Below, piece after piece: positions 24,037-31,340 of a stretch of DNA of 64,000 bases. The notes beneath the pieces were generated by a model. That model worked only from the letters and a program-made list of their open reading frames with translations, had not been told where the DNA came from and did no database searches. Made by a program: the position numbers and the translations under genes. The stretch's first letter is position 1, and every line of letters starts with the position of its first letter. The stretch comes from Deltaproteobacteria bacterium (GTDB lineage: Bacteria > Myxococcota_A > Polyangia > DRWM01 > JAAZOP01): positions 1-64,000 of the forward strand of contig JACRCX010000092.1 in NCBI GenBank assembly GCA_016218815.1, read 5' to 3'.

Positions 24037-25434
24037 ATGAAGACGGGGTGGGGATGCAAAGGCCCGGACGTGGAAGCACACGACCCCCAGTTCGTCGAGA
24101 CCATCCTCAACTCCATCGCCGACGGCGTCTTCACCGTGGACCGCGAGTGGCGCATCACCTCCTTCAACCGCGCCGCCGAACGGATCACGGGGATCTCCGC
24201 CCCGGACGCGGTCGGCCGGCGCTGCTCCGACGTGTTCCACGCCGACATCTGCGAACGCGGCTGCGCCCTGCGCCAAACCATGGAGTCCGGCGGCGAGCTC
24301 GTGGACGTCCCCGCCCGCATCCTCAACAACCGCGGCCAGTCGGTTCCGATCAGCCTCTCCACCGCCGTCCTGCTCGGCCCCGAGGGCGCCCTGCTCGGCG
24401 CCGTCGAGACCTTCCGCGATCTGTCCACCGTCGAACAGCTCCGCAAGGAGATCATTCTCGGGTATACCTTCGAGGACATCGTCGGCCGCAGCCGCGCCTT
24501 CCAGAAGATCTTCGCCCTCCTCCCCGACGTCGCCGAAAGCGATTCCACCGTCCTCCTCGAAGGTCCCAGCGGCTCCGGCAAGGAGCTTCTCGCCCGCGCC
24601 GTCCACAACCTGAGCCCCCGCCGCTCCCAGCCCTACATCGTCGTCAACTGCGGCGCGCTCCCGCCCAACCTCTTCGAGTCCGAGCTGTTCGGCTACACCC
24701 AGGGCGCCTTCACCGACGCCAAACGCGACAAGCCGGGACGCATCGCCCTCGCCGAAGGCGGCACCGTCTTCCTCGACGAGGTCAGCGAGCTGCCCCAGCC
24801 CACCCAGGTCAAGCTCCTGCGCGTGCTCCAGGAACGCCAGTACGAAACCCTCGGCGGCGTCAAGTCCATCCAGGCCAACGTCCGCGTCGTCGCCGCCACC
24901 AACCAGAAGCTCGTCGATCTCGTCTCCCAGGGCCGCTTCCGCGACGACCTCTACTTCCGCCTCGCCGTCGTCCGCATCTCCATCCCCCCGCTGCGCGAAC
25001 GCCGCGAGGACATCCCCTTCCTCGTCGAACACTTCGTCCACCGCTTCAACGCCAAGCGCGGAAAGTCCATCCTCGGCGTCACCCCCGCCGTCATGGAGCT
25101 GTTCATGCGCCACGCCTTCCCCGGCAACGTCCGCGAGCTCGAGAACCTCATCGAGTACGGCTTCGTCCTCTGCCACGACCGGTTCATCGACCTCCGACAC
25201 CTCCCCGAAGACGTCCAGTCCGCCGCCCGTCCCCCCGCCGCCCCCGCCGACTCCGCTCCCCGATCACGGCTCGAACGCGCCGAGGCCGATGCCATCCGCA
25301 CCGTCCTCGAACGCACCGGCGGCAGACTCCAGGACGCCTGCCGCGAACTGCGCGTTTCCCGCACCACCCTCTGGCGCAAGATGCGTCGCCACGGCTTCTT
25401 CCTCCAGGACTTCCACAAGCCCTACCACTCGTAG
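24037..25434 (+). CDS. PAS-AAA+-HTH sigma54-dependent activator with a GAFTDA variant loop
   Basis: 465 residues. An N-terminal PAS domain (about 15-130; FVETILNSIADGVFTVD) contains a Cys cluster (CSDVFHADICERGC) that could be redox- or metal-sensing. The AAA+ domain (about 155-390) has Walker A GPSGSGKE, Walker B TVFLDEVSEL and arginine fingers in FRDDLYFRL. The sigma54-contact loop reads GAFTDA in place of the canonical GAFTGA. A Fis-type HTH closes the protein (ACRELRVSRTTLWRKM). It sits between the two-component pair and the Hmc-like operon and probably controls the latter. Confidence 0.92.
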   Translation: MKTGWGCKGPDVEAHDPQFVETILNSIADGVFTVDREWRITSFNRAAERITGISAPDAVGRRCSDVFHADICERGCALRQTMESGGELVDVPARILNNRGQSVPISLSTAVLLGPEGALLGAVETFRDLSTVEQLRKEIILGYTFEDIVGRSRAFQKIFALLPDVAESDSTVLLEGPSGSGKELLARAVHNLSPRRSQPYIVVNCGALPPNLFESELFGYTQGAFTDAKRDKPGRIALAEGGTVFLDEVSELPQPTQVKLLRVLQERQYETLGGVKSIQANVRVVAATNQKLVDLVSQGRFRDDLYFRLAVVRISIPPLRERREDIPFLVEHFVHRFNAKRGKSILGVTPAVMELFMRHAFPGNVRELENLIEYGFVLCHDRFIDLRHLPEDVQSAARPPAAPADSAPRSRLERAEADAIRTVLERTGGRLQDACRELRVSRTTLWRKMRRHGFFLQDFHKPYHS

Positions 25435-25451
25435 CCCGAGGTTCCGTCCGC

Positions 25452-25489
25452 GAAACAACGTTTCACGACACCTGTTGCGTTGCTGAAAC
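25452..25489. promoter_or_regulatory. overlapping GTTTC/GAAAC dyads upstream of the redox operon
   Basis: GAAAC-AAC-GTTTC (25452-25464) and a second symmetry, GTTTCA-N18-TGAAAC (25460-25489), lie about 215-250 bp before the operon start. This distance suits sigma54 activator sites. I could not find a matching -24/-12 promoter nearby. Confidence 0.35.
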
Positions 25490-25571
25490 CGGAGGCCGCG
25501 CGTCACCGCTCGGTTGCAAGCCGATGAAGGATCGGGCTTCCGCCCTTCCCCCTCCCGAAATGGCCCCGTTC

Positions 25572-25608
25572 CCTCTGTACCTCTGCGTCTCTGCGACTCT
25601 GCGCGACC
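25572..25608. repeat. CTCTGCG tandem repeat
   Basis: Units CTCTGTAC, CTCTGCGT, CTCTGCGA and CTCTGCGCG run head to tail. Same family as the arrays at 4227, 29051 and 54357. Confidence 0.75.
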
Positions 25609-25701
25609 TTCCTTCCGTCCCCTTCCCCTTCCCCCCCACTCCCTTGGCCCGGAACTCGCTCTGCGCCGCGCACGCGGGGGCCGGGGGCTGGAGGGTCGGG
25701 A

Positions 25702-26061
25702 GTGAAGGTCGCCGTCCCGCGGTTCGCCGAACAGGTCGCGCCCTGCTTCGAGTACTCCGCGACGATCACCATCTTCTCGATCCGCCGGCACGAGGTCGTC
25801 GAGCAACAGGACTTCCGGCTCCAGAGCCGCGACGCGCTCGATCGCGTGCGGCTCATGCGCGACCAGCAGGTCGACACGCTGATCTGCGGCGGCTTGCACG
25901 AGCGCGTCGAACAGATGCTCTGCGCCTCCGGCATCCGCGTCATTTCCTGGGTCGCCGGCGAGGTCGACGACCTGCTCAACCGCTACATCGATGGCCGGCT
26001 GACCGCGGGGGAGGGACGCCCGGGCGGCAGGCCCGGCGCGGCCGGCGGGGAAGGAGTCTGA
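25702..26061 (+). CDS. NifX/dinitrogenase-cofactor-like small protein
   Basis: 119 residues from a GTG. The pattern MKVAVPRFAEQVAPCFEYS, IFSIRR and VDTLICGGLHERVEQ-L...GIRVISWVAGEVDDLL is that of NifX/NifB C-terminal (IssA-like) domains, which bind iron-sulfur or iron-molybdenum clusters. The C-terminal 20 residues are Gly-rich and dispensable-looking. It is 3 bp upstream of the HdrD-like subunit. Small NifX-like genes beside HdrD or DsrK-type genes are familiar, and a cluster carrier or chaperone role is likely. Confidence 0.8.
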   Translation: MKVAVPRFAEQVAPCFEYSATITIFSIRRHEVVEQQDFRLQSRDALDRVRLMRDQQVDTLICGGLHERVEQMLCASGIRVISWVAGEVDDLLNRYIDGRLTAGEGRPGGRPGAAGGEGV

Positions 26062-26064
26062 GTC

Positions 26065-27435
26065 TTGGCCCAACCCAGCGGCAAGTACAGCTACTACGTC
26101 GAGAGCCGGGCCGGCGATGTCTCCGACCGCCCGCGCAAGTTCCTCGAGGCGTTCGCCGCCGTCCTGGAACACTCCAGCTACGGCATCGCGCTCGACGCCT
26201 ACGCCCGCGTGGGCGCCAAGTGCAGCCGCTGTGCGGCGAGCTGCCAGCTCTACGAGGCGACGGGCGACCCCGAGGACATCCCCTGCCTGCGTTCGGAGCT
26301 GCTCCTGCGCGTCTATCGCCGCTACTTCACCTACGGCGGGATGCTGCGCGCGCGGTTGTTCGCCGACTTCTCCCTGACCGACGAGTACCTCGACCGGATG
26401 GGCGAGCAGTTCTATCGCTGCACCGCGTGCCGCCGCTGCAAGCTCACCTGCCCCTTCGGCGTGGACCACGGCCTCGTGACCCACCTGGCGCGCTACCTGC
26501 TCGCCGAGGTCGGCGTCATCCCCAAGGCCCTCGTCGTCTCGGTCCGCGAACAGCTCTCCGGCGTCGGCAATACCTCCGCCATCCCGCCCGCCGCCCTGCG
26601 CGACACCTGCGAGTTCCTCCAGGACGAGCTCAAGGAGACCTACGGCGTCGACGTGAAGTTCCCCATCGACGTCGAAGGGGCCGAGCACGTCTTCTTCCCC
26701 GCCGTGTCGGACTACCTGCTCGAGCCCGACACGCTCATGGGCAATGCCGCCGTGATGCACGTCACCGGCGGCTCGTGGACGATCGGTACCGGCAACTTCG
26801 ACGGCATCAACTACGGCCTGTTCTACAGCGACCGCATGATGGAACGAATCTGCAAGCGGGTGGGGGCCGAGGTCCGCCGCCTCAAGGGCCGCAAGGTGCT
26901 CGTCGGCGAGTGCGGCCACGCCACGCGCTCGGCCTGGCTCCTTCCCAACTTCCTCGGCGCCGACGCCCCGCCCGTCGTCGCCTTCCTCCAGTACACGTAC
27001 CGCGCCCTCGCCGCCGGCAAGCTCCCCCTCAAGCGCGAGAAGATCCCCGAGCGGCTCACCTACCACGACCCCTGCAACCTCGCGCGCGCGGGCAAGATCA
27101 CCGAGGAGCCGCGCGAGATCTTGAAGGCCATCAGCGCCGACTTCGTCGAGATGACGCCCAACCGCACGGAGAACTACTGCTGCGGCGGGGGAGGGGGCAC
27201 CGTCTCCATCGACGAGATCCGCGCCTTCCGCACCAAGAAAATGGGCAAGCGCAAGGCCGACCAGATCCGCGCCACCGGCGCGAAACTCGTCGTCGCCCCC
27301 TGCGCCAACTGCAAGAAGCAGCTCAAGGAAGTCTGCGAGGACAACGGCCTGGAAGACGTCCGCATCGTCGGCCTGCACGACCTCGTGCTCAAGTGCATCG
27401 ACTTCGGCAGCACCGGAGGCCGCCATGCCGAATAG
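26065..27435 (+). CDS. HdrD/TmcB/HmcF-like iron-sulfur protein with CCG domains
   Basis: 456 residues from a TTG with an AAGGAG ribosome site. Two ferredoxin-like Cys sets occur near residues 53-140 (CSRCAASC and CTACRRCKLTCPFG). The C-terminal half has two CCG modules (YHDPCNLAR...ENYCCGGGGG, then VVAPCANCKKQL), which in heterodisulfide reductase hold noncubane clusters. No signal peptide, so it is expected on the cytoplasmic face. Together with the following cytochrome b it matches the HmcF-HmcE or TmcB-TmcC pair. Probable role is electron exchange between a cytoplasmic thiol or disulfide couple and the membrane complex. Confidence 0.88.
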   Translation: MAQPSGKYSYYVESRAGDVSDRPRKFLEAFAAVLEHSSYGIALDAYARVGAKCSRCAASCQLYEATGDPEDIPCLRSELLLRVYRRYFTYGGMLRARLFADFSLTDEYLDRMGEQFYRCTACRRCKLTCPFGVDHGLVTHLARYLLAEVGVIPKALVVSVREQLSGVGNTSAIPPAALRDTCEFLQDELKETYGVDVKFPIDVEGAEHVFFPAVSDYLLEPDTLMGNAAVMHVTGGSWTIGTGNFDGINYGLFYSDRMMERICKRVGAEVRRLKGRKVLVGECGHATRSAWLLPNFLGADAPPVVAFLQYTYRALAAGKLPLKREKIPERLTYHDPCNLARAGKITEEPREILKAISADFVEMTPNRTENYCCGGGGGTVSIDEIRAFRTKKMGKRKADQIRATGAKLVVAPCANCKKQLKEVCEDNGLEDVRIVGLHDLVLKCIDFGSTGGRHAE

Positions 27436-27465
27436 CTCGCCTCCCGTAGGGGAGCTACGTGGCGC

Positions 27466-27490
27466 GGGACGTCCGCGCAGCGGACGTCCC
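27466..27490. other. perfect 11-bp hairpin between two redox-complex genes
   Basis: GGGACGTCCGC-GCA-GCGGACGTCCC is preceded by a second imperfect hairpin (GCTCGCCTCCC-GTA-GGGGAGC). With no T-run after it, it is more likely an mRNA-stability or partial-attenuation element, or a repeat, than a full terminator. Confidence 0.6.
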
Positions 27491-27533
27491 GGCGCGAGTG
27501 CTCCCGCAACCCAGCAAAGGAGGCCATAGCACC

Positions 27534-28235
27534 ATGCAAGCCTGGCTGGAATGGGCCCGCGGGCCCGCGTTCGTCTTCTCGTTCGTCTTCCTGCTCCTCG
27601 GCCTGTTGCGCCACGTCGCGCTCACCGCCTGGGAGGTGGCCCACGTCTGGCGCCGCGCCGGCGACAAGAAGCTCCCCCTGGGCAAGCTCCTGCGCACCAC
27701 CTTCCTCTGGCTCCTGCCCCTCACCCGCCTGCGCAACCGCTTCTGGTTCGGACTCACGTCCTTCGTCTTCCACATCGCCATCCTGGTCGTGCCGGTCTTC
27801 CTCGCCGGACACGTCGCCCTCTGGGCACGCGGCCTGGGGCTCTCGTGGCCGGCAGTCCCCAACGCCGTCGCCGACGTCCTCACGCTCGTCGCCGTCGTCA
27901 CCGCGGTGCTGCTCCTCGCCCAGCGCGTCTTCTCCCGCGCCACGCGCTCCCTCTCCCGCTTCCAGGACTACGCGCTCCTCCCCCTCATCGCCGTCCCCTT
28001 CGCCACCGGCTTCCTCATGATGCACCCCGGAAGTAACCCCTTCGACTACCAGGCCACCTTCTTCGTCCACGTCATGAGCGCCAACCTCATCTTCGTGCTC
28101 ACGCCCCTGACCAAGCTCAGCCACATGGTCCTCATGCCTTCGACCCAGCTCGTCGCCGAGCTGGCCTGGCACTGGCCCGTCGATTCGGGCTCCGCCGTCG
28201 GGCGCGCGCTCGGGAAGGAGGGCGACCCGGTATGA
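27534..28235 (+). CDS. NarI/HmcE/TmcC-like membrane cytochrome b subunit
   Basis: 233 residues starting MQAWLEWARG, preceded by AAAGGAGG. About five membrane helices. His residues in helices (RHVALTAWEVAHVW, FVFHIAILVVPVFLAGHVAL, FFVHVMSANLIF, TKLSHMVLMP) are positioned as two b-haem ligand pairs, as in NarI-type subunits. It would connect the HdrD-like cytoplasmic protein with the quinone pool or the ferredoxin/NrfD module. Its stop overlaps the ferredoxin start (ATGA). Confidence 0.85.
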   Translation: MQAWLEWARGPAFVFSFVFLLLGLLRHVALTAWEVAHVWRRAGDKKLPLGKLLRTTFLWLLPLTRLRNRFWFGLTSFVFHIAILVVPVFLAGHVALWARGLGLSWPAVPNAVADVLTLVAVVTAVLLLAQRVFSRATRSLSRFQDYALLPLIAVPFATGFLMMHPGSNPFDYQATFFVHVMSANLIFVLTPLTKLSHMVLMPSTQLVAELAWHWPVDSGSAVGRALGKEGDPV

Positions 28236-29047
28236 CCGCAGCCAAGGCGATCCTGAACGACACCACCCGCTGCACCGGCTGCGAGAAGTGCGTCTCCGCC
28301 TGCAAGCGCGAGAACGGCCTGGCCAAGGACCTCCCCCGCCGCTGGAAGCTGCGCATCGACGACCTCTCCTCCACCCGCTTCACCACCATCCAGCGGCGCG
28401 AGGACGGCCGCCCCGTGCGCCGCATGTGCCTGCACTGCCTCGAGCCCGCCTGCGTCTCCGCCTGCATCGTCGGCGCGCTGCAGAAGCGCCCCGACGGCCC
28501 CGTGATCTACGACGGCGATCGCTGCATGGGCTGCCGCTACTGCATGATGGCCTGCCCCTTCGGAATCCCGCGCTACGAATGGGAGCAGCCCGTCCCCTAC
28601 GTCCGCAAGTGCATCCTCTGCTACCACCGCCTCGACCAGGGGAAGCTCCCCGCCTGCGTCGAAGCCTGTCCCGAGAAGGCGACAATCTTCGGCGACCGCG
28701 ACCAGCTCCTGGCCGAGGCCGAGCGGCGCATCCGCGACCAGCCGGCGCGCTACCGCAACACCGTCTTCGGCCGCGACGAGGTCGGCGGCACCTCCGTGCT
28801 CTACGTCTCCGACCTCGACCTCGGATTCCTCTCCTGGAAGCCCGATCTCGAGGCCCAGGCGCTGCCCGACCTCACCTGGGCCGCCCTGGGCAAGGTGCCG
28901 ACGATCGTCCTCACGATGGGCGGCCTGATGACCGGCGCCTGGTGGCTCATCGGCCGGCGCAATAAGCTCGCCGCCGAAGCCGCCGCCGCCAAGGAACAGG
29001 AAACCGCCGCCCCGGCCGTCAAGCCGAAGACGGGAGAGAAGTCATGA
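28232..29047 (+). CDS. HmcB-like four-cluster ferredoxin with C-terminal membrane anchor
   Basis: 271 residues. Four Cys groups are visible (CTGCEKCVSACK, CLHCLEPACVSAC, CMGCRYCMMACPFG, CILCYHRLDQGKLPACVEAC), enough for four [4Fe-4S] clusters as in NrfC/HmcB/DsrO-type proteins. No signal or Tat motif is seen at the N-terminus. One hydrophobic helix (VPTIVLTMGGLMTGAWWLI) near residue 230 anchors it, followed by an Ala/Lys tail. It should pass electrons between the cytochrome b and NrfD subunits. Both ends overlap neighbours by ATGA. Confidence 0.9.
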   Translation: MTAAKAILNDTTRCTGCEKCVSACKRENGLAKDLPRRWKLRIDDLSSTRFTTIQRREDGRPVRRMCLHCLEPACVSACIVGALQKRPDGPVIYDGDRCMGCRYCMMACPFGIPRYEWEQPVPYVRKCILCYHRLDQGKLPACVEACPEKATIFGDRDQLLAEAERRIRDQPARYRNTVFGRDEVGGTSVLYVSDLDLGFLSWKPDLEAQALPDLTWAALGKVPTIVLTMGGLMTGAWWLIGRRNKLAAEAAAAKEQETAAPAVKPKTGEKS

Positions 29048-29172
29048 CCCCCTTTGCGCCCTTTGCGCTTCTTTGCGTGCTTTGCGCGCCTGCCCGGAGC
29101 GAAGCCGAAGGGAACCTCCGGTGCGCGAACCTCCGGAATCCGCTGATCGAAGGGAGGTCCTTCGCCCCATGA
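29044..29172 (+). CDS. 42-residue ORF built from dispersed repeats, coupled on both sides
   Basis: Begins ATGA on the ferredoxin stop and ends ATGA on the NrfD start, so ribosomes may well traverse it. The first half encodes a hydrophobic signal-like stretch (FAPFALLCVLCAPARS) from a CTTTGCG repeat (29051-29090). The next part comes from a GCCCGGAGCGAAGCCGAAGG repeat (29091-29113). It may be a translated spacer with no function. No ribosome site of its own is evident. Confidence 0.4.
   Translation: MTPFAPFALLCVLCAPARSEAEGNLRCANLRNPLIEGRSFAP
29051..29113. repeat. CTTTGCG tandem array joined to a GAGCGAAGCCGAAGG repeat
   Basis: Four to five CTTTGCG units end in CGCGCC. A second sequence (TGCCCGGAGCGAAGCCGAAGG) follows, resembling the widespread bacterial GAGCGAAGTCGAAGG repeat. 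The array is homologous to the right arm of the element at 4227. Confidence 0.75.
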
Positions 29173-31340
29173 CCCGCCGCCTCACCGCCCTCAAGACCGT
29201 CCTCTGGCTCCTCGCCGGCGTCCTGGGCCTCCTGACCGTCGTCCGCTTCCTGCGCGGCCTGGGCGCCACCACCGCGCTCACCGACACCGCACCCTGGGGC
29301 TTCTGGATCGCCTTCGACGTCATGAGCGGCGTCGCGCTGGCCGCGGGCGGCTTCGTCGTGGCCGCGACGGTCTACATCTTCGGACGCGAGCGCTACCGCG
29401 CCTTCGCCCGCCCCGCGATCCTCACCGCTTTCCTCGGCTACGCCGCCGTCGCCGTCGGCCTCCTGTACGACCTCGGACTCCCCTGGCACATCCTCAACCC
29501 CGTGGCCCACCCCCAGCACCACTCCGTCCTCTTCGAGGTCGCGATGTGCGTCATGCTCTACCTCACGGTGCTGTTCCTCGAGTTCAGCCCCGTCATCCTG
29601 GAGCACCCGCGGCTCCAGCGACCCCTGCTCGTGCGCATCCACCACGCGCTCAAGAAGGTCACCATCCCCCTGGTCATCGCCGGCATCGTCCTCTCCACGC
29701 TCCACCAGTCCTCGCTGGGCTCGCTCTTCCTCATCGCCCCGTACCGCCTCCACCCCCTCTGGTACAGCCCGTACATCTGGGTGCTCTTCTTCACCTCGGC
29801 GGTCGCGCTCGGCCTCGCCATGGTCATCTCCGAGTCGTTCTTCTCCGCCTGGCTCTTCGGCCACAAGCCCCGCCGCGAGCTGCTCGCGAACCTCGGCCGC
29901 GCCGCCTCCTTCGTCCTCCTCCTCTACGTCGCCCTCCGCCTGGGCGACCTCGCCGCCCGCGGCCAGCTCGCCCGCGCCCTGGAGCCCACCGGCCACGCCG
30001 CCCTGTTCTGGCTCGAGCTGGGCGTGAGCGCCCTTCTTCCCGCGCTGCTCCTCCAGCTCCCTCGCGTCCGCTCCGCTTCCGGCGGCCTGTTCGGCTCCGC
30101 CGCGCTGATCGTCTTCGGCATGATCGGCTACCGCTTCGACGTCTGCATCGTCGCCTTCGCGCGACCCGAGGACATGCCGTACTTCCCGAGCTGGATGGAG
30201 ATCGCCGTCAGCGTCGGCATCGTCGCCGCCGCCATGATCGTCTTCGTCTTCTTCGTCGAGCACCTGCGCGTCTACCCGCCTGAACGACTACCTTCCGATC
30301 CCTGCGCGGAACGCGCAGGAACTGTCAACTCTCGACTGTCGACTCTTGACGCGCCGCCCGGACCCGAGACCGTCCGGCCGCTGCTCGTCGGCCCCGCCGC
30401 CGCGCCCCGCCGCTACTCGCTCGCCCTCGTCCTGGGCGCGTCGCTCGCCGTCGCCCTCCTGCCCGCCACTGCCCTCTTCGGCGAGCAGGTCCAGCGCACG
30501 CCCGTCGCCGCCCCGCGGATGCTCGACGTGCTCCGCCTCCCCGCCTCCGGCCGTCCCGCCGCGCTGGTCCTGCCCGGCGACCTCGAACTCCGAACCGCGG
30601 GCCTCGGCCCGCGGCCGGCCCTGCTGGCGGCGTCGCGCCCTGAACGGCGCGGCTCCGTCGCGGAAGGCGATCCCGGACTTCCGGGAGGCCATACGCAGGG
30701 CGAGCCGGTCCGTGCCCTGCTGCTCGACGCCGACCGCGACGGCCGCACCGTGCTCTTCGCCCACGACGCCCACGTCGAGCGCGCGGGCGGCGAGACCTCG
30801 TGCGGCCGCTGCCACCACCAGAACCTGCCCTTCGACCGCGCCTCGTCCTGCGGCTCGTGCCACGCCGACATGTTCCTCGTCTCCGACACCTTCCGCCACC
30901 AACGCCACGTCGAGCGTCTCGGCGGCAACGCGAGCTGCACCGGCTGCCACGACGGCGCGGAAGGAGCCAAGACGCGGGCCAAGGCGCGCGCCTGCGACGA
31001 CTGCCACCGCGACATGGTCGTCGCCGATTCCGTCGTCGCCCCGCGCGCCGGTGGGCTCGACGGCCATGCCGTCGGCTACATGGACGCCGTGCACGGCCTG
31101 TGCGTGAGCTGCCACGAGCGCGAGGTTGCGGCGCGGCCCGGTGAGCTTCCGGACACGCTGGCCGACTGCGGCACCTGCCACGGCCGGGAGGATCCCGGCC
31201 GGCTGCGCCGCCAGGGTCCCTACCTTCCGCATTCTGCGCGCCGCGCGCAGGGACTCTCGACTCTCGACCCTCGACCCTCGACGCGCGGCCCCCGGGCCGC
31301 GCCAGGCCCCTACCGCGTCGGTGCGAGGCCCGCGGAATGA
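29169..31340 (+). CDS. NrfD/HmcC-like membrane subunit fused to a hexahaem cytochrome c
   Basis: 723 residues from the ATG overlapping the small ORF. Residues 1-370 are an NrfD-type polytopic domain of nine to ten helices, including the family's TDTAPWGFWIAFDV and SVLFEVAMCVMLYLTVLFLEF stretches. A repeat-derived linker follows (30288-30361), then another hydrophobic segment (YSLALVLGASLAVALLPATALFG). The C-terminal 220 residues carry six CxxCH haem sites (CGRCHH, CGSCH, CTGCH, CDDCH, CVSCH, CGTCH). In Hmc, Tmc and Qrc complexes the cytochrome is a separate protein, so this fusion is unusual. A second repeat (31219-31292) forms the extreme C-terminus. Confidence 0.88.
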   Translation: MTRRLTALKTVLWLLAGVLGLLTVVRFLRGLGATTALTDTAPWGFWIAFDVMSGVALAAGGFVVAATVYIFGRERYRAFARPAILTAFLGYAAVAVGLLYDLGLPWHILNPVAHPQHHSVLFEVAMCVMLYLTVLFLEFSPVILEHPRLQRPLLVRIHHALKKVTIPLVIAGIVLSTLHQSSLGSLFLIAPYRLHPLWYSPYIWVLFFTSAVALGLAMVISESFFSAWLFGHKPRRELLANLGRAASFVLLLYVALRLGDLAARGQLARALEPTGHAALFWLELGVSALLPALLLQLPRVRSASGGLFGSAALIVFGMIGYRFDVCIVAFARPEDMPYFPSWMEIAVSVGIVAAAMIVFVFFVEHLRVYPPERLPSDPCAERAGTVNSRLSTLDAPPGPETVRPLLVGPAAAPRRYSLALVLGASLAVALLPATALFGEQVQRTPVAAPRMLDVLRLPASGRPAALVLPGDLELRTAGLGPRPALLAASRPERRGSVAEGDPGLPGGHTQGEPVRALLLDADRDGRTVLFAHDAHVERAGGETSCGRCHHQNLPFDRASSCGSCHADMFLVSDTFRHQRHVERLGGNASCTGCHDGAEGAKTRAKARACDDCHRDMVVADSVVAPRAGGLDGHAVGYMDAVHGLCVSCHEREVAARPGELPDTLADCGTCHGREDPGRLRRQGPYLPHSARRAQGLSTLDPRPSTRGPRAAPGPYRVGARPAE
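30288..30361. repeat. 74-bp hairpin-plus-TCGACTC element, copy A, inside the NrfD-cytochrome gene
   Basis: CTACCTTCCG opens the element, followed by the stem CTGCGCG-GAA-CGCGCAG, ACTCTCGAC-type units and GACGCGC. It aligns without gaps to copy B at 31219, about 58 of 74 positions identical by eye. It keeps the reading frame and encodes the linker between the membrane and haem parts. Confidence 0.8.
31219..31292. repeat. 74-bp hairpin-plus-TCGACTC element, copy B, at the 3' end of the same gene
   Basis: Same order as copy A: CTACCTTCCG, the stem CTGCGCG-CCG-CGCGCAG, four to five ACTCTCGAC/CCTCGAC units, GACGCGC. It encodes a low-complexity C-terminal tail. Confidence 0.8.
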
